From Schizophyllum amplum (lineage: Eukaryota > Basidiomycota > Agaricomycetes > Agaricales > Schizophyllaceae), in NCBI GenBank assembly GCA_007026445.1, contig VDMD01000004.1:1426001-1490000 (forward strand): a DNA stretch of 64,000 nucleotides. The letters run 5' to 3'. The position numbers and the translations under genes are program-made. Every line of letters begins with the position of its first letter. The stretch's first letter is position 1. Under the pieces are notes generated by a model, which did not search any database, was not told the DNA's origin, and was given only the letters and a program-made list of their open reading frames with translations. Below are positions 26,859-38,734 of this stretch, one piece after another.

Positions 26859-28025
26859 TCAACCAAAGCGCGAAGCAGCCATCTGCTTGAACATATCCAT
26901 CGTCGCTCTCTCCTTCTCCTTCATCTGACTGGCCCGCTCTCTCAAATCCGCATCCCTCTCCTCCCTTGCACGACTGAACCGCTCCTTCGCGGCCTCGCGT
27001 TTTGCTAGCCTGAGAAAAGCAGACTCTGAATACGACACTTCATCACGGCTAGATATGAGAGACTCACGTCGCTTTGAAGCCGTCCCCGCCGCCCATGAGT
27101 GTAGACTCATCCACTTCTGGAGCATCATCTACGCGCTCGCGATAAGCACGGTCCTCCTCCCGTCGAGCACGCTTCTTCTCAAGCATGCCCTCGCGACCGA
27201 CCTCCTTGGGGCCGACCATATCCTCCACGCGGTCCCGCGCCTCCAGCTTGTCGCGTTTACGCTTATGTTTGCGGTCTGCCTCGCGCTGGTCTGCCTCGGC
27301 CTCGCGTGCTAGCTGCAGGTCGGTGGCTGATGGAAGCGCCGGGCCCTGTCGCCTGCCAGAGCCTGCTACAGATGAAGCGGAGCCTGAGGGGTCGCGTGCG
27401 TATGTCGCGGCAGCGATTTCCTCGCGCACGTTGCGTAGCGCATCTTGGTCGGTGCGAGAGCCTTTCGAGGCGAATGACCACTTGTACGCAGTGTGGGACG
27501 AGGCTTCCGTAGTAGCAGGGTCTACGCCAGCATACAGTCTTTCTGCAAGAGCATATGTGAGAGGGGGAGCAAGCGGGCGCGAGGATCGGCGTACTGGGGA
27601 GCTTGCCACGGTTCCATGCCTTTGATCACGCATTCAGTTCTTATATCCGGACAATGTAGAGATGTACCGACCTTGACGAACTTGCGAAAGTAGCTGTATC
27701 ACAGCGGTGAATGAGGGGAGGACGGTATGAGAGGTTAGCCCGTTGAAGCGATCATCAAGCATAGCATACTCACCTTCGAGCCTTCTCCCCCGACAGTTCA
27801 TCGAAGTACTGCATCACGGCAGACCTGGGTAAGCAGACTAAACATCCCTTTGCCTATCGACCTGACCTTGCGTTTCTCGTCTTTCAGCCACTGCCTGAAC
27901 TCGTCGCTTCTCTTGAAGTAATCACGTTCCGAAATGGGTTCAGCATCGTATGGCAAGGAGACGTTACGCTCTGGAGAGCGGGAACGATCGCGTGAGTACG
28001 AGCGAGAACGAGAGCGACGAGGCAT
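26859..28025 (-). CDS. RS-rich nuclear protein, SCI1-like (style cell-cycle inhibitor family)
   Basis: Six exons (28025-27867, 27808-27774, 27693-27672, 27619-27595, 27542-27068, 27009-26859) give 288 residues; three of them are only 35, 22 and 25 nt. The start is an RS tract (MPRRSRSRSYSRDRSRSP), then the conserved block SERDYFKRSDEFRQWLKDEK continues as YFDELSGEKARSYFRKFVKA and WNRGKLPKRLYAGVDP, the core shared by SCI1-like proteins of plants and uncharacterised fungal homologues. The C-terminal half is charged (DRVEDMVGPKEVGREGMLEK, VDESTLMGGGDGFKA) and ends in a basic/acidic helix. A link to RNA processing or cell-cycle control is inferred from the RS tract and the plant family name. No enzyme motif is seen. 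Confidence 0.78.
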
Positions 28026-28363
28026 TTGGAGTCAAGAGCCCTGGCCGTTGCTGACAAGGTCGATCGAGCGCCCCTCAACGCGGAAGTACTGGACGGGCGA
28101 AGAACGCGAACTTCGCTGAATGCCTGATGTTCTATCGATGCTCGAGCGCTCGAGCGCTCAAAAGCCGTATTGAACTTGTGCTATTACATCGAGCATTCCA
28201 AGAGCACAAGATACTCAAATAGATAGACGATAAACGAATGACTGGGTGATGCCACAGATAAATAAAAGAGGAAAGCCGAAACAACGAGCGTGCCAAGTTC
28301 TCAATCCAACAACTGCTTCCGGAAGCTACTTCAACGCGTATTACTTTCAAGAACCATACCCAC
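28026..28363. other. 338-bp intergenic gap
   Basis: Holds the 5' flank of the SCI1-like gene and the 3' flank of NBR1. I see no gene-like feature. A short inverted-looking run (cgagcgctcgagcgctc) sits near 28143. Confidence 0.3.
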
Positions 28364-31300
28364 TCAGTCGTCCTCGGATGACACTTCATCGTACAACACA
28401 ACATAGTCGACGCCCTGACCGTCAGTGGCCTGTGCGCGGCTGTCCTCCCACAGTTCGTCGTCGGAGTCGCCGCTGAAGATGGACAGGGACGACGAGTCCG
28501 AGCTAGCCATGCTGGACCGCTTCGAGCGCGCAGTGACAGGAGATTGGACGCTATCGGCGTCTGTGGTAGGGGACTGGGCAGGCGCAGCCTGCGGCATGAT
28601 AATGAGGGAGGACGAGGTCATCTGGTCGTCAGAGTCGGTGCGCTTGTGGCTCGTCTCTTGCACAACAACCCTGCACAAAAAGTCAGAGGTAATAGCATGG
28701 GACAAAGAGCTGCACGCACTCAATCCAGAAGGTCGCGCCGAAGACGTGGTCCTTGTCGTCCTTCAGCCGCCAGTATCCAAGATAACGACCAGGAGCATCC
28801 GGTGCCTGTGGCAACAATTAGCACGAATCCATGAGCAAAAGCATAGTAGACTGACTTTGAGCTCATCCGTGGCTAGCTCGACCTCAGATCCCGCCTTGAC
28901 GGAGCCAACGGGGATCACCTTGTTGCGTAAACCAAGAGGAGAGCCAGCCACGAAAGCGAGCGCAGTCGATGACGGCCAGTCGACGTTGCCGCTGTTGCGC
29001 ACGCGCCAGACTTTGACAAACTCGGCGCCGGGAGGGAAGATCTGACCGTCCGGGACGGTGACATCGGCGATGAAGTCTGCAGACCTGACCATCTCGATGG
29101 GCGCTGGCGCCTTGCTGTCCGTGACCGATGATTCAACCGACGTGTATCCGTGCAGGAGCGACGCTAGAGAAGCCTTGCTAGGAGACTTCTCCTCGACCGC
29201 CGTACCCGGACGAGAGAGGATGCCCTCCTCGGCAGAGTCGACCATCTTGCCCGCGTCATCGCTAGCGGACGGCGCCTCGCGCACGTCGACATAGCTGGGG
29301 TTATACGCCGAGATGCTCAACTCCTGGGTAGGGACCGCAACCTTGGTAGCGGACGACTCGCTCTTCGCTCCATCGCGGTTCTCTCCGATGTGGAGGTTGG
29401 CCATCAAGTGCTCCGCCGAAGCAAGAGCGGAAACCGAGTGATCCAAGTTGATGAGGGGCGTCGTCGACTCCGTAGACACGTAGTTGGGCCAGTAGCCGGA
29501 GTTGAAAGCACCAGGGACGTTCAAGGAGGGGGACGACGGCCTAGAGTCCGCCAACGCCTGCCATGGCGCCGCCGGTGACAACGGAGCAGGCTCCGCGGAA
29601 ACGCTGCTGTGCGAGGAGGGCACGTAAGCGTCAGTAGGGTTGTAGATGTAGCCAGCGTTGTACGCTTCGATCTCTTCGTCGATAGAAATGCGCGGCGCCG
29701 CAAAAGCAACCTTCGTCCTCTCCAACTTGGGGATGGTGACGTTGGCCGACTTGATCTTAAGCATGGGGTGGTTCTCGGGGTGCACCGCTATCGGGAGCGC
29801 CTCACAGTCCGCGCACAGGTCGAAGTCGGCGCAGTCGGCGTGCATGCACTTGTAGCGCACGCCGCGGACGGGCTTGTCGCAACTGTCACACGTCGCCCAG
29901 TGGTGAGCGAATGTGCCCACCGCCTTGCGATTCTGCAATGAGAGAATCAGTCTATGCCGAGTGAATGTACTGCATGCTTACGATGTAATCCTCCGGTTGC
30001 GTTATCTTCACGAATGCATGACCGGGATGCTGCTCAGTAGTGATCTCGAAGCACGACGCGCAAGCGTCGTAGTCGGGACAGTTCACGCATTTCTAGGGGT
30101 TCACTGTCAGCTTCGAACCATGCAATGGAGGCGCAAACTCACGTAGCGGTCTCCGCGAATCTTTGAGTCACAAAGATCGCAGGTCGCCTGATGCGTGGCC
30201 TACAAATTTCCTGGTGAGTGATGCTGCGCGCCCACAATAAGCGTCTACATACGATAGTATCACCGGGACGGCAGAGCTTAGCGAAAGCGTGACCGGGATG
30301 CTCGGTCTTGGTCCTCGACAAGCAAGATGAGCAAGAGTCGAAGTCCGGGCAGGCAACGCATTTCTGCATGGTAGTTGAGTACGCGCCTGCACAAACGGAA
30401 GACACACGTACGTAGCGGTCGCCAGAGATCCTTGACGAACAGAAATCACAAGACGCGCGGTGGATAGGTGCCGCGTCGGCGTCCAAGGTCTGGTTGCGCG
30501 ACTGCGTCCTCGCTTCCGGGATTCTCTCCTCGCCACCGAGAACTGTGTGCACGATGACACGCCCTGGAACTTCGATGTCGAAGAACTCATGGAAGGGATT
30601 GTGCTCCTGCGCAGCGCCGTTCGTCATGCAGCCGGTACAAAGATCGAAATCTATATTGATATTGAATTAGCTTGAGCCATCAAAGCGAGAGGGCTGCAGC
30701 TCCTACCGTGGCAATCCAGACACTTGTTACGGACACCTTCGATGGTCTTGTTGCACTTGTCACAGATGACACCGTGGTGAATCACCGGGGGAGGTACAGC
30801 TACATGAGGGGTCACGTCTACGGGTGCCGGGAGCTCGAGCTTGCTGCTCCCGCTGGAACCGTGGTTGTGAGGCAGGACGACCATCTTGTGACCATCAGTA
30901 CTGAGCATACAGAACGTGTTGTCGGGCTTGGAAGTGCAGTCGGAGCACTGTTCAAAGTCAGCTACGCAAAGAGGACGATATGGGGGCAATCCACCTTGAC
31001 AACATCGCACCGTTCGCAGGCAAAAGCAAGACCTTGACGGGTCGCATGGCAGGCGGTGCAGTAGATGGTACGACCCTGCTGGGGATCGAACACCGTCGGC
31101 TTCGGGGTGTCGGAGCCAGATGATCCTCCGAACGAGCTGGCCATAACGCGGTCCAAGTCTTCGCGGAACTTCTGCAGCATATCCTTCATGTCGGCCTTGC
31201 CTTGCGTGACGGAACAGCAAGATGTCGCAGACGAACTTGAGGACCCGTTGCGGGGTAAGCCGTAGGTGCCCCACACGGGAGGGTTAGGGTAGGTCCATGG

Positions 31301-31860
31301 CTGATCGACGTGCATGTCGCCCAAATGGCCGTCTGCGGCGTCGAATAAAGGATGGGGGGAGGTGGGATGGCTGCGAAGGAGATGGGGCTTGGCGACATGT
31401 CCACAGCAGAGTAGTAGTATGGATGAGGGCTCTGGGCCGTCCCGACGGCTCCACAGTTATGCCGCAGTCGAAAGAATTGACGGAGCTGGCGAACGGCGCA
31501 GCGGGCAGCTTGCGCGGCCGGTCCTCGGCAACGGTTGAATGTCAGCATAGCATTAGGCCCGAGACGCGTCATGTGCGGGGCGACAGCGTCTCTATACTCC
31601 TCGTTCCGTCGAGACTTCTTTCGCAGCATGATGCGGGAAGGGCTGAGCTGAATCCGGGACGAATAGGAGCTTGTCGAGGTGGAAAGCACTCGACAACGGG
31701 AACAGTCGGTAAAGCTGGCAGTCCGAGATAAGCGCCGGCGCAAAGGAGGGAGAGCGCGACATACCTGGTGGCAGATCTGCTCGTAGGCAGGGAAGCCACT
31801 CTCTGGGAACGAGAACCGTCGGTTCTCGCCTTTGAAGCAGGCTTTCACAGTGAACGGCAT
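28364..31860 (-). CDS. NBR1: NBR1-type selective autophagy receptor
   Basis: Adaptor that links ubiquitinated or peptidase cargo to autophagy or ESCRT-dependent vacuolar delivery. The N-terminus MPFTVKACFKGENRRFSF looks like the first strands of a PB1 domain. Several ZZ-type zinc fingers follow: the clearest are CDSCDKPVRGVRYKC with DFDLCADCE, CDFCSSRISGDRYKC with DFDSCSSC, CDLCDSKIRGDRYKC and CDKCNKTIEGVRNKC; a further divergent one starts CTACHATRQGLAFACERC. Linkers contain DEEIEAYNAGYIY. The four-Trp Ig-like NBR1 domain begins FIADVTVPDGQIFPPGAEF, continues KVWRVRNSGNVDWP and ends GRYLGYWRLKDDKDHVFGA. The Ser-rich tail ends with ELWEDS and DYVVLYDEV, either of which could hold a W/F/YxxL Atg8 motif. 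Phase is uncertain in the 31.2-31.8 kb part, where frames change without clear introns. Confidence 0.88.
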
Positions 31861-32340
31861 GGTGGTGGTACGGATGCAAGCTGACACCGCGGCGCCACAG
31901 CCTGGAGTAGATATCCCACACGTGACTGTGTCACGCCCGGCAAACCGCTCCGATGCAGGGACCTGAAGTCGAACTTGGCAACAATTCGGGCTTCCTGTCG
32001 CTTGCCCTCGTCCTAATGCTGGACTGCATGCCTCTCTCGGCTTCGTGTCAGGTTCTGTAGACCTGCTACCCTCACGACTCGTCGCTCTACAGAGTCACGC
32101 CCATTCGCGGATGGGCGGCCTCCCGTCGCTGGGCGGGACTAACAGGTGTTTAGCCCGTCAGCGCCTTCAACCACTTGGACCACTCGAACTTGTCCCCTGA
32201 AGCTAGTTGATACATGTCGGAGGCGATACCTACCTTCGTGTTATAGGACACGAACGGGAACATCCAAGCAAACAATGATACAGCATTTCCGTCACGTATA
32301 AAGTGTCCCTTCATCAGGATCCATCGCCCATACATCACAC
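31861..32340. other. 480-bp gap with one unassigned minus-strand frame
   Basis: Between NBR1 and the aminodeoxychorismate lyase. The minus strand around 32150-32335 encodes MYGRWILMKGHFIRDG with a hydrophobic middle and a clean end (DKFEWSKWLKALTG). It looks more protein-like than chance, but I recognise no family and cannot give it a 5' end. Confidence 0.35.
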
Positions 32341-33212
32341 CTAGTGCACCGTGCCAGTAACTCGGCCGAATCGACAACCGTGAACACCATTCGTGAGCAT
32401 CACCCACTCCCCTCCCGGACATCATCCTTCGCAATGGCGAGGGTGGCCTCGGCGTATTCTCCCTTGCTTGAGGAGCCACGCACGGAGCACGCCAGGTAGA
32501 CATCCCGTTGAGAGGGGCGGCGTCACCCAGTATGAGTCGCGGAAGAAGGCCACGTTCGAGATGGACGCCTCTGTCAACGCTCCGTCCTCGTTGTACAGCA
32601 GCACGTCCGCGAGTTCACCAGGCCTGATACCCGCCCGCTCCCGTGCGGCTTCATAACCAGCGCGCTTCGTGGTTTTCGTTGTCGTAAACAGAGATTTGCG
32701 GGTTGGTTCCGAATCAACGCACAGCCTTAGGGCGGGCTCGAGGAGGGCGGGGTCGTCGGTTGGTTGGAAATAAGCCGCCAGTGTTGGGGTCGCGCTGGAA
32801 CGGCGGTACTGGGGAGGTTGACACGGGAGAGCGCACCGTCCGATGATAGGGTGATACGGAGCTGGGTTATGGGAGCACTTCAATAGGGGACGGTGGTGAT
32901 CGCGCGCATGCGCACCTTCATAGCGGTGGCGGGATCGACGCCCTCATCAGCGGATGCAGCTATAGCCGCCGCCACGGCCGCCTTGCATTCAGACTTGAGT
33001 CTGTGGTACGAGAAGCTGGCGATCTGCCAGCGGTGCAACCGGATGGCTTCCTCCAGGCGAGCATAGTGGTAGGGGAGGAGGAAGAAGGACGAGGAACCAT
33101 CTCGGTCATAGTTCCATCGCTGAGATCGGAGGAACGGATCGTAACGAGTGGAAGTCAGCAACTCGTAGGGCTCCAGCTGCTCATCGCCGTTGGCATCATC
33201 CGAGCTCGACAT
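32341..33212 (-). CDS. 4-amino-4-deoxychorismate lyase (ABZ2-like), frame broken
   Basis: PLP-dependent fold-IV enzyme that releases pyruvate from aminodeoxychorismate to give p-aminobenzoate for folate. The N-terminus SSDDANGDEQLEPYELLTST leads to LPYHYARLEEAIRLH. After a 50-odd-bp intron comes KLRITLSSDGALS. The core block SLFTTTKTTKRAGYEAARER holds the presumed Schiff-base Lys in TKTT, followed by DVLLYNEDGALTEASISNVA and TPPLSTGCLPGVLRAWLL. The end GEWVMLTNGVHGC then a stop at 32341-32343 matches family ends. Three single-base frame breaks near 32800-32820, 32446-32457 and 32406-32416 have no intron explanation; each is repaired by one base. Either an assembly problem or a decaying gene; neighbours show similar breaks, favouring the former. 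Confidence 0.75.
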
Positions 33213-33402
33213 GGCTGGATAGTTGCAGGTTATCAGCAGGGCGAGTTGTGATCATCTCACGAGAATCACAACGCGGGGACGATGATGACATACGCAGAGA
33301 TCAGTGATATGGAGCGCTCGTGGGAATAACACAGACTACAATATATCTGCAGCTGCAATATCTATACAAGCATCGTACAAACAAGCTGGAAGAGTGAGAC
33401 AT

Positions 33403-36349
33403 TTATGCATGAGCCATTACAGTCATAGGCGCGTCGATCTGCATTGCATCGTCCAAATCCGCGTCCCAAACCGAACATGCGTCGTCCATCTCCCCTAGGA
33501 TATAGTCGATCATGTAGCTATCCTGCACGAGCCTGGCTCATTCGTGCAAGATGACGCTCCGTGTAGGGCACAAGGTTCAATGACTTCCCTGAGTGCGGTG
33601 CTGCCTGCGCCGTTGCCCATGTGAAGGTCGCCGGACGAGAGCGCATTCTCCCCCTGCTCATCGGTGAATGCCGCCATAACCTCCTCCGCCGAGCGTAGCT
33701 TTACAATGGCGTAGAGCGCGCGCTGAGCGACAGCGCTCGTCTTGGCGTTCGCATTCCAGTCGCGCAGATATCGGAGGAGCTTGCACAATTCGGGCACCTT
33801 CCAGTGTGCGAAGCACCTCGTCGACCGATGCGGATCCGGTAATAGACGTCTGCCTGTCTTCCGCAGAAGCACCGACGGTCTTGAACAGAGAGAGAAGACG
33901 GCCAGGCTGCGATAGTGAAAGCGATATTTGTATCGCCTTGCGGTAGTCGTGTAAGGATAGATAGTTCATGAAGAGTGCTCCCTGCAATGCATGAGCATCG
34001 TGCGAGTCTGCCAGCGAAGATGCAAGGCTTACTGTTGCACGGCTTCTGTCCTTTGATCCTCCTTCCCTTCCGCGCCTCAATGGTGTTATCCTCCCAGAAA
34101 GTGAGAACGGAAATCGGCAGCGCCAGATATAATCTTGCGCTCGTCTGAGCTGATCGCGAGAGCCCACACCTACTCGATGTTCAGCAAACATAACGAGGGA
34201 AAGCCAAGTGCATCTCACCTTGTCCTCGTGATTGTCGAGAGTTGTCATGCACTCTTTCCCGCACATTCCACACACCTTGACGAGTCCATCGGATGCTGAG
34301 CTGACCATTTGCATGCCCGCGTTGAGGAAGTCGACCCGCAAAACGGAATTTGTGTGTCCTTCGAACGTCTTCACGCAAGAGAAATCGTCGAGGTTCCACA
34401 GCTTCACCGTCTTGTCGCCACTACCCGTCGCCAGAACGCGCTCCTCCCTGCCGAAGCGCACGCTCCATACGCCTCGCTTGTGCCCTTTGCACGTCCCGAG
34501 TGGGCGGAGTTCGCCTATTGCATCTATAGCCCACACCTTCGCAGTGCGATCCTGGGAGCCCGAGACCCAATAATCTGTCGTTGGGCGCGACGTCGAGCGA
34601 GTTGATATCCTTGTCATGCGCCTTGAGCGTGGTAAGACTCCGGCATTTAACGAGGCTGTCGCTCATCGGGATGATCGTGCACGCCTGTCAGATCCCACAT
34701 CTTGATTGTGCGGTCCTGGCTACCGGTGAACATGAAAAGGTGACCGCCAGTTGTTTTCTCTATTACGAGACATGGCGACGGCGCCGACGCTCTCAGCGTG
34801 ACCTTCGCATACGGCGACGCAGCGATAGCGTACGTCCGCGTCCGCGTCTACAGGCGCCCATATGCGAGCCGAACGGTCTTTGCTTCCGCTAACGAGAAGA
34901 CGCGAGTCGGCGCTGTGGTCGAGACAGAGAACAATGTCGGCGTGGCCCTCCAAAAGACGCGCATCGGAGGTGGAAGCGGAGTAGAGTCGTATCAAAGACG
35001 AGTTCGTAGCCAAAGCGACGTGCGTGTCGCGATCGTCAGGAGATGTCTGGGATCTCGGCGAAAGGAAGGTAGCGTCGACAATCTCGTCGTTGTAGCCGAT
35101 CAGTTGACGGACGAGGGTGCGGGTGGCGAGGGAATGGAAGAGTATGTTCTGATCGGCGTGTACGGAAATAATCAGGGCTTGAGAGGGCACATATCTGCGT
35201 GGAACAGTCAGAACGCTTGTGCACGTTAGGGACTTGACCTACAGTGCCTGCATGATTTGTTGCCTCTCCTCTTCATCGTCGGAGATGGCATTGTACTCCA
35301 TGCCGAGGCTGTAGAGCACCTTGCCGGAGTTGCAATCCCACACTTTGACGGCACCGCTTGCGCCGGCCGTATAGAAGATGAGTCCGCCGTTCGACGACGA
35401 AGCGCCGCCTTCGGAGTGGACGAGGCCGCACGCTTCCACCGACTCCAGGATTGGTATCGTTTTAAATAACACCGATGTCGTCGGGTTCTCCTTCGCCTTT
35501 CCCTTCTTGGTTTTTACTGGCGCGAGATGCTTCAAGGTGTCCGCCAGATCCCACACAAGGACGACCGAATCTCGACCACCGCTGATCAGCCATCTGCCGT
35601 CGGGCGAGACGTCCAAGCCACGCGGGACGGAGACATGTCCCTCGAACAAGGCATCCGGCTTGACCACACCACCAGTTTTAGCAGCGTGCTTCGCGAGATC
35701 AAACATACGGATGCGAGTGTCGACGGAGGCCGTGAACAGATGCATTCCATGTGCTGGTGAGAGGCTGAAGGTCAAGGCGCTGACAACACCGCCGTGTCCT
35801 TTGAAGACGTGTGTGATGAAGCCGCGGGCGAGGTCCCACACTTTGACGACACCGTCCGCGGATCCAGATGCGAGATATGTAGAGGTGGGGTCGATCGTGC
35901 AGACATGGACGGGTGCATCATGTGCGCGAGCGACCACTCGAGATGGCTGCACAAGTTTCGTTTCGCCGTCTTTTGGGATGTCGAAGATTCGAAGGGAGAG
36001 GGAAGACGAGAAGACGGCGAGCTGAGCACCGTTCGCAGTGAGTGCTAGGGATGTAACTTCTTCAGTGTCCTGATACTTCTTCAGTACGCGGAACCAGTGT
36101 AAGAGACATCACGCACGCTAGAAAAGCGGCATATTTCATCTCCAGAGGAGACGTCTGTGAGGAGCAACTCGTCCGAAAGGGCGGTCACTAGCTTCGTCCC
36201 ATCCTGGGTGATCGCGACAGGTCCACCTGTATATATGGGTCCCACCACACGCGCCTTTTTGAAGCTGCAGGCAGTGAGGGGATGCTAATGTTTTGTCAAG
36301 AGTACACTCACGATGTTTTGAGTTTGGAGCGCGCTACAGCGGACGACAT
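33403..36349 (-). CDS. UTP13: U3 snoRNP WD40 protein Utp13 (TBL3 homologue)
   Basis: Subunit of the UTP-B complex of the small-subunit processome; needed for 18S rRNA maturation in the nucleolus. The start MSSAVARSKLKTS (ATG at 36349) is split from the first WD block by an intron. Double WD40 propellers are seen: YLASGSADGVVKVWDLAR, RWLISGGRDSVVLVWDL, AVKVWDCNSGKVLYSL, LLVSGSKDRSARIW, LFMFTGSQDRTIKMWDL, DRTAKVWAIDA and VLATGSGDKTVKLWNLDD, then a C-terminal helical Utp13 domain (NYLSLHDYRKAIQISLSL, LCKLLRYLRDWNANAKTS). Stop at 33403-33405. A one-base insertion near 34561-34573 (TTATTGGGTCTCG) breaks the frame inside a WD repeat, and near 34261-34280 a +2/+1 pair changes VWNVRE to VCGMCGK. As this gene is essential in yeast, these are more likely consensus errors than real mutations. 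Confidence 0.86.
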
Positions 36350-36609
36350 GGCTGATGTTCTGGCGAAGACAACAAGCAGCGACTTTTTCGGCCTCGATCG
36401 ATCGGTAATCTTGTGCGGCCCGGACTTCCGAGCATTGTTAAACGTGTGCCGTCGACATCAACATAGCATTGCAACTACAACAGTATTTTATACAATCCAG
36501 CGAAATTAAGTCAAGAAGTATTCTGGAGCAACTGTGAGGTCGTGACAGGTTTCTGCAAGCGTCCATGTGATTACCATTATAGCAAAGCAATGGACCAAGA
36601 GCCGAGCAG

Positions 36610-38258
36610 TTATTGATACTGTGGAGGGCCTTGGGTCGGCGGCCCTGGCATCGGGGCTCCAGGCATTTGAGACATGGACATCGACTGCCCAGGAATCGGG
36701 GGGCCATGCATGTGAGGACCAGGCGGCGGCGGCGGCGCGATATTCGGCCCCAGATTCATTGGCGCATTCACGGGCTGGAACCCCTGCAGTACTCCCGCCC
36801 GCCGCAGGCCCTCCACGACGCGCTCAGCGTCCTTCCTTCTGCGAGACTCCTCGTCCAGATGCGCCTGCGTCGAATTTAACGCGTTGCGAGTACGAGACGC
36901 GTCGGCCTGCGCCTGCGTAAGCTCGTCCGAGAGGCGCGTGATGGTCTCTGCTGATTGGCGCCGCAGTGCAGCAAGCTCTATCTGAAGTCGATCAACAATA
37001 GAGCCGTCACCGGTTTCGGTATTCTCTGCTGCTGCTGTAGGAGGCTTCGCCGCCGCGGGCGCTGCCTTGGTGCCATTCGCGTAAGGTTGCTGAGCATGAA
37101 CTCGTGCTTTCAGCCTCCATCGACGAACTACGCCACCATTGGCGGTGGTCTTGACTGTATCGCCCGTGGAGTCCACCTCCTTGCGCGTGTCTTCCTCGCT
37201 CTCGTACTCGTTATCGTCGCGTTCGTCGTCTTTCTCGCCGACGGCGTCAGCATCTCCCTCTGCATCCACGTCGTCCCCGATCTGATTGGACGTAGATGCC
37301 CCATTATCGTCCATGGCAGAATCCTGATCGGCCTCAGCTGCCTTCTTGGCTTTCGCAGCTCCTGGCTTGCCGCGCTTGCGAGGTCGCTTCGTGCCAGGCG
37401 GCGCGTTGAGATTCACCGGTCCAGTATGAGCCGAAGCCAGGGTCGTTAGGTGCGCGAGGCTGGCGTTCAAAGAGCCGATTCAGTGAAGATGGTGGCGGAC
37501 GGATTGCTGCACGTAGCGTTAGGTCAAAGCATCCATTACACGCTCGCGACGACGTACCTTCCAAGTCTGTCCTGCGCTCTGGAAGTAAACATACTTCTCC
37601 TCCATCGCCGCGTAGATTCCGCGAATCGTAAGCCGCTTTTGAGGGCTCCCCAGGATCGCGCATCGAAGAATGACAGGAAGAGTGTGCTGAGGCCGTCCGT
37701 CCGTGTCGGGCAGACAAGCAAGGGTGTCTGGGCAGTCGGGATGAGGCTGATGATCGACAGGTGCGGGCCCCTCCCTATAGCGAGAAGGAGGCGCGGCCGG
37801 GACGGCTATTGTGGGATCGGCAGGCTGCAGTGGCTGCTGCTGCTGGACGTGATATGGCATCTGAGGGAAGGGGGGAGCATTCGTTGGACCAGATGGCCCA
37901 AACAGCTGTGGCGCGGGGGAGGTGGTATTTGTTGAGCTCCTTGTACGGCTAGAGGCTGCGCTGGTACAGCCTGAGGAGGGGGCACCGGTGGCATGGAGGT
38001 GTCCTGCGATGGCTGTGGCGTCGCGCTATGGGGAGGAGGGAATGGTTGCGGAGACGGCAGCAATGCATTGGCTTCTTGCACGGAAGGCCCTGTTGTAGGT
38101 GGCTCCTGCGCTGGCCCATCCGTCTCCATAGGTGTTGATTCTGGAGTGGCCACCGCGACTGGTTGTGTGCTCGGAGTCGCTTGCTGCGCCTGCGCTACCT
38201 GGGAGCCTTCAGCGTCAGACGCAGAGACCGGTATCGATGCATCTTTCGCGGGTTCCAT
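36610..38258 (-). CDS. forkhead-domain transcription factor, frame disturbed
   Basis: Nuclear DNA-binding protein. The start MEPAKDASIPVSASDAEG (38258) is followed by a Pro/Gln-rich region. The forkhead domain starts HTLPVILRCAILGSPQKRL, then TIRGIYAAMEEKYVYF, SAGQTWK, an intron, and QSVRHHLSLNRLFERQPR, then DPGFGSYWT and VNLNAPPGTKRPRKRGK; helix 3 is SVRHHLSLNR. A one-base deletion near 37479-37491 and a one-base insertion near 37410-37421 shift and restore the frame; two further one-base losses are likely in the proline tract (37861-37925). After the domain come acidic and basic stretches and a coiled coil (LQIELAALRRQSAETITRLS) with a proline-rich end. Target genes are unknown. The breaks probably reflect sequence quality. 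Confidence 0.78.
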
Positions 38259-38734
38259 TGTGTATTTGACGCGGCGGCCGAACCTGAGAGCGATGTATCG
38301 TCGGAACGAGTACCGCAGACAACTGCAAAAAGGGCTGACAATGAAGAGAGTCAACAAGTTGTGCACTTATTGTTTCTCTTGGGTGGCCGTAGGTGAGAGT
38401 CGGTTGGAGAGGAAGGAGAGCCTGCAGGCCACCGAATGGATTTTGGTTGACTTTCCTATGGGTGTCGATGGACGTCTGTGTGAGCTGGCCTGGTTGCAAG
38501 GCCTCATCACGTGAATCCTGTTTGTACCTGTTTTCAAACGGGGGTGTCGTCTTTTGTTCGGGCCATGAGAGCTACTGGGAAGGCATGCCCACTCTCGAGC
38601 AGCACAAGCGTCTATGAATTATGTTGTTTTGTAGGTACTGTAGGCGAGATGATAGTGTACAACAGATACGGGATAAGATAGCGGCGACAAGACGACAGCC
38701 ATAACACGGGATATACGACATAAGTGACCCTGAA
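38259..38734. other. 476-bp intergenic gap
   Basis: Lies between the forkhead gene start and the end of the Zn2Cys6 gene. I see no conserved frame, RNA or repeat in it. Confidence 0.35.
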
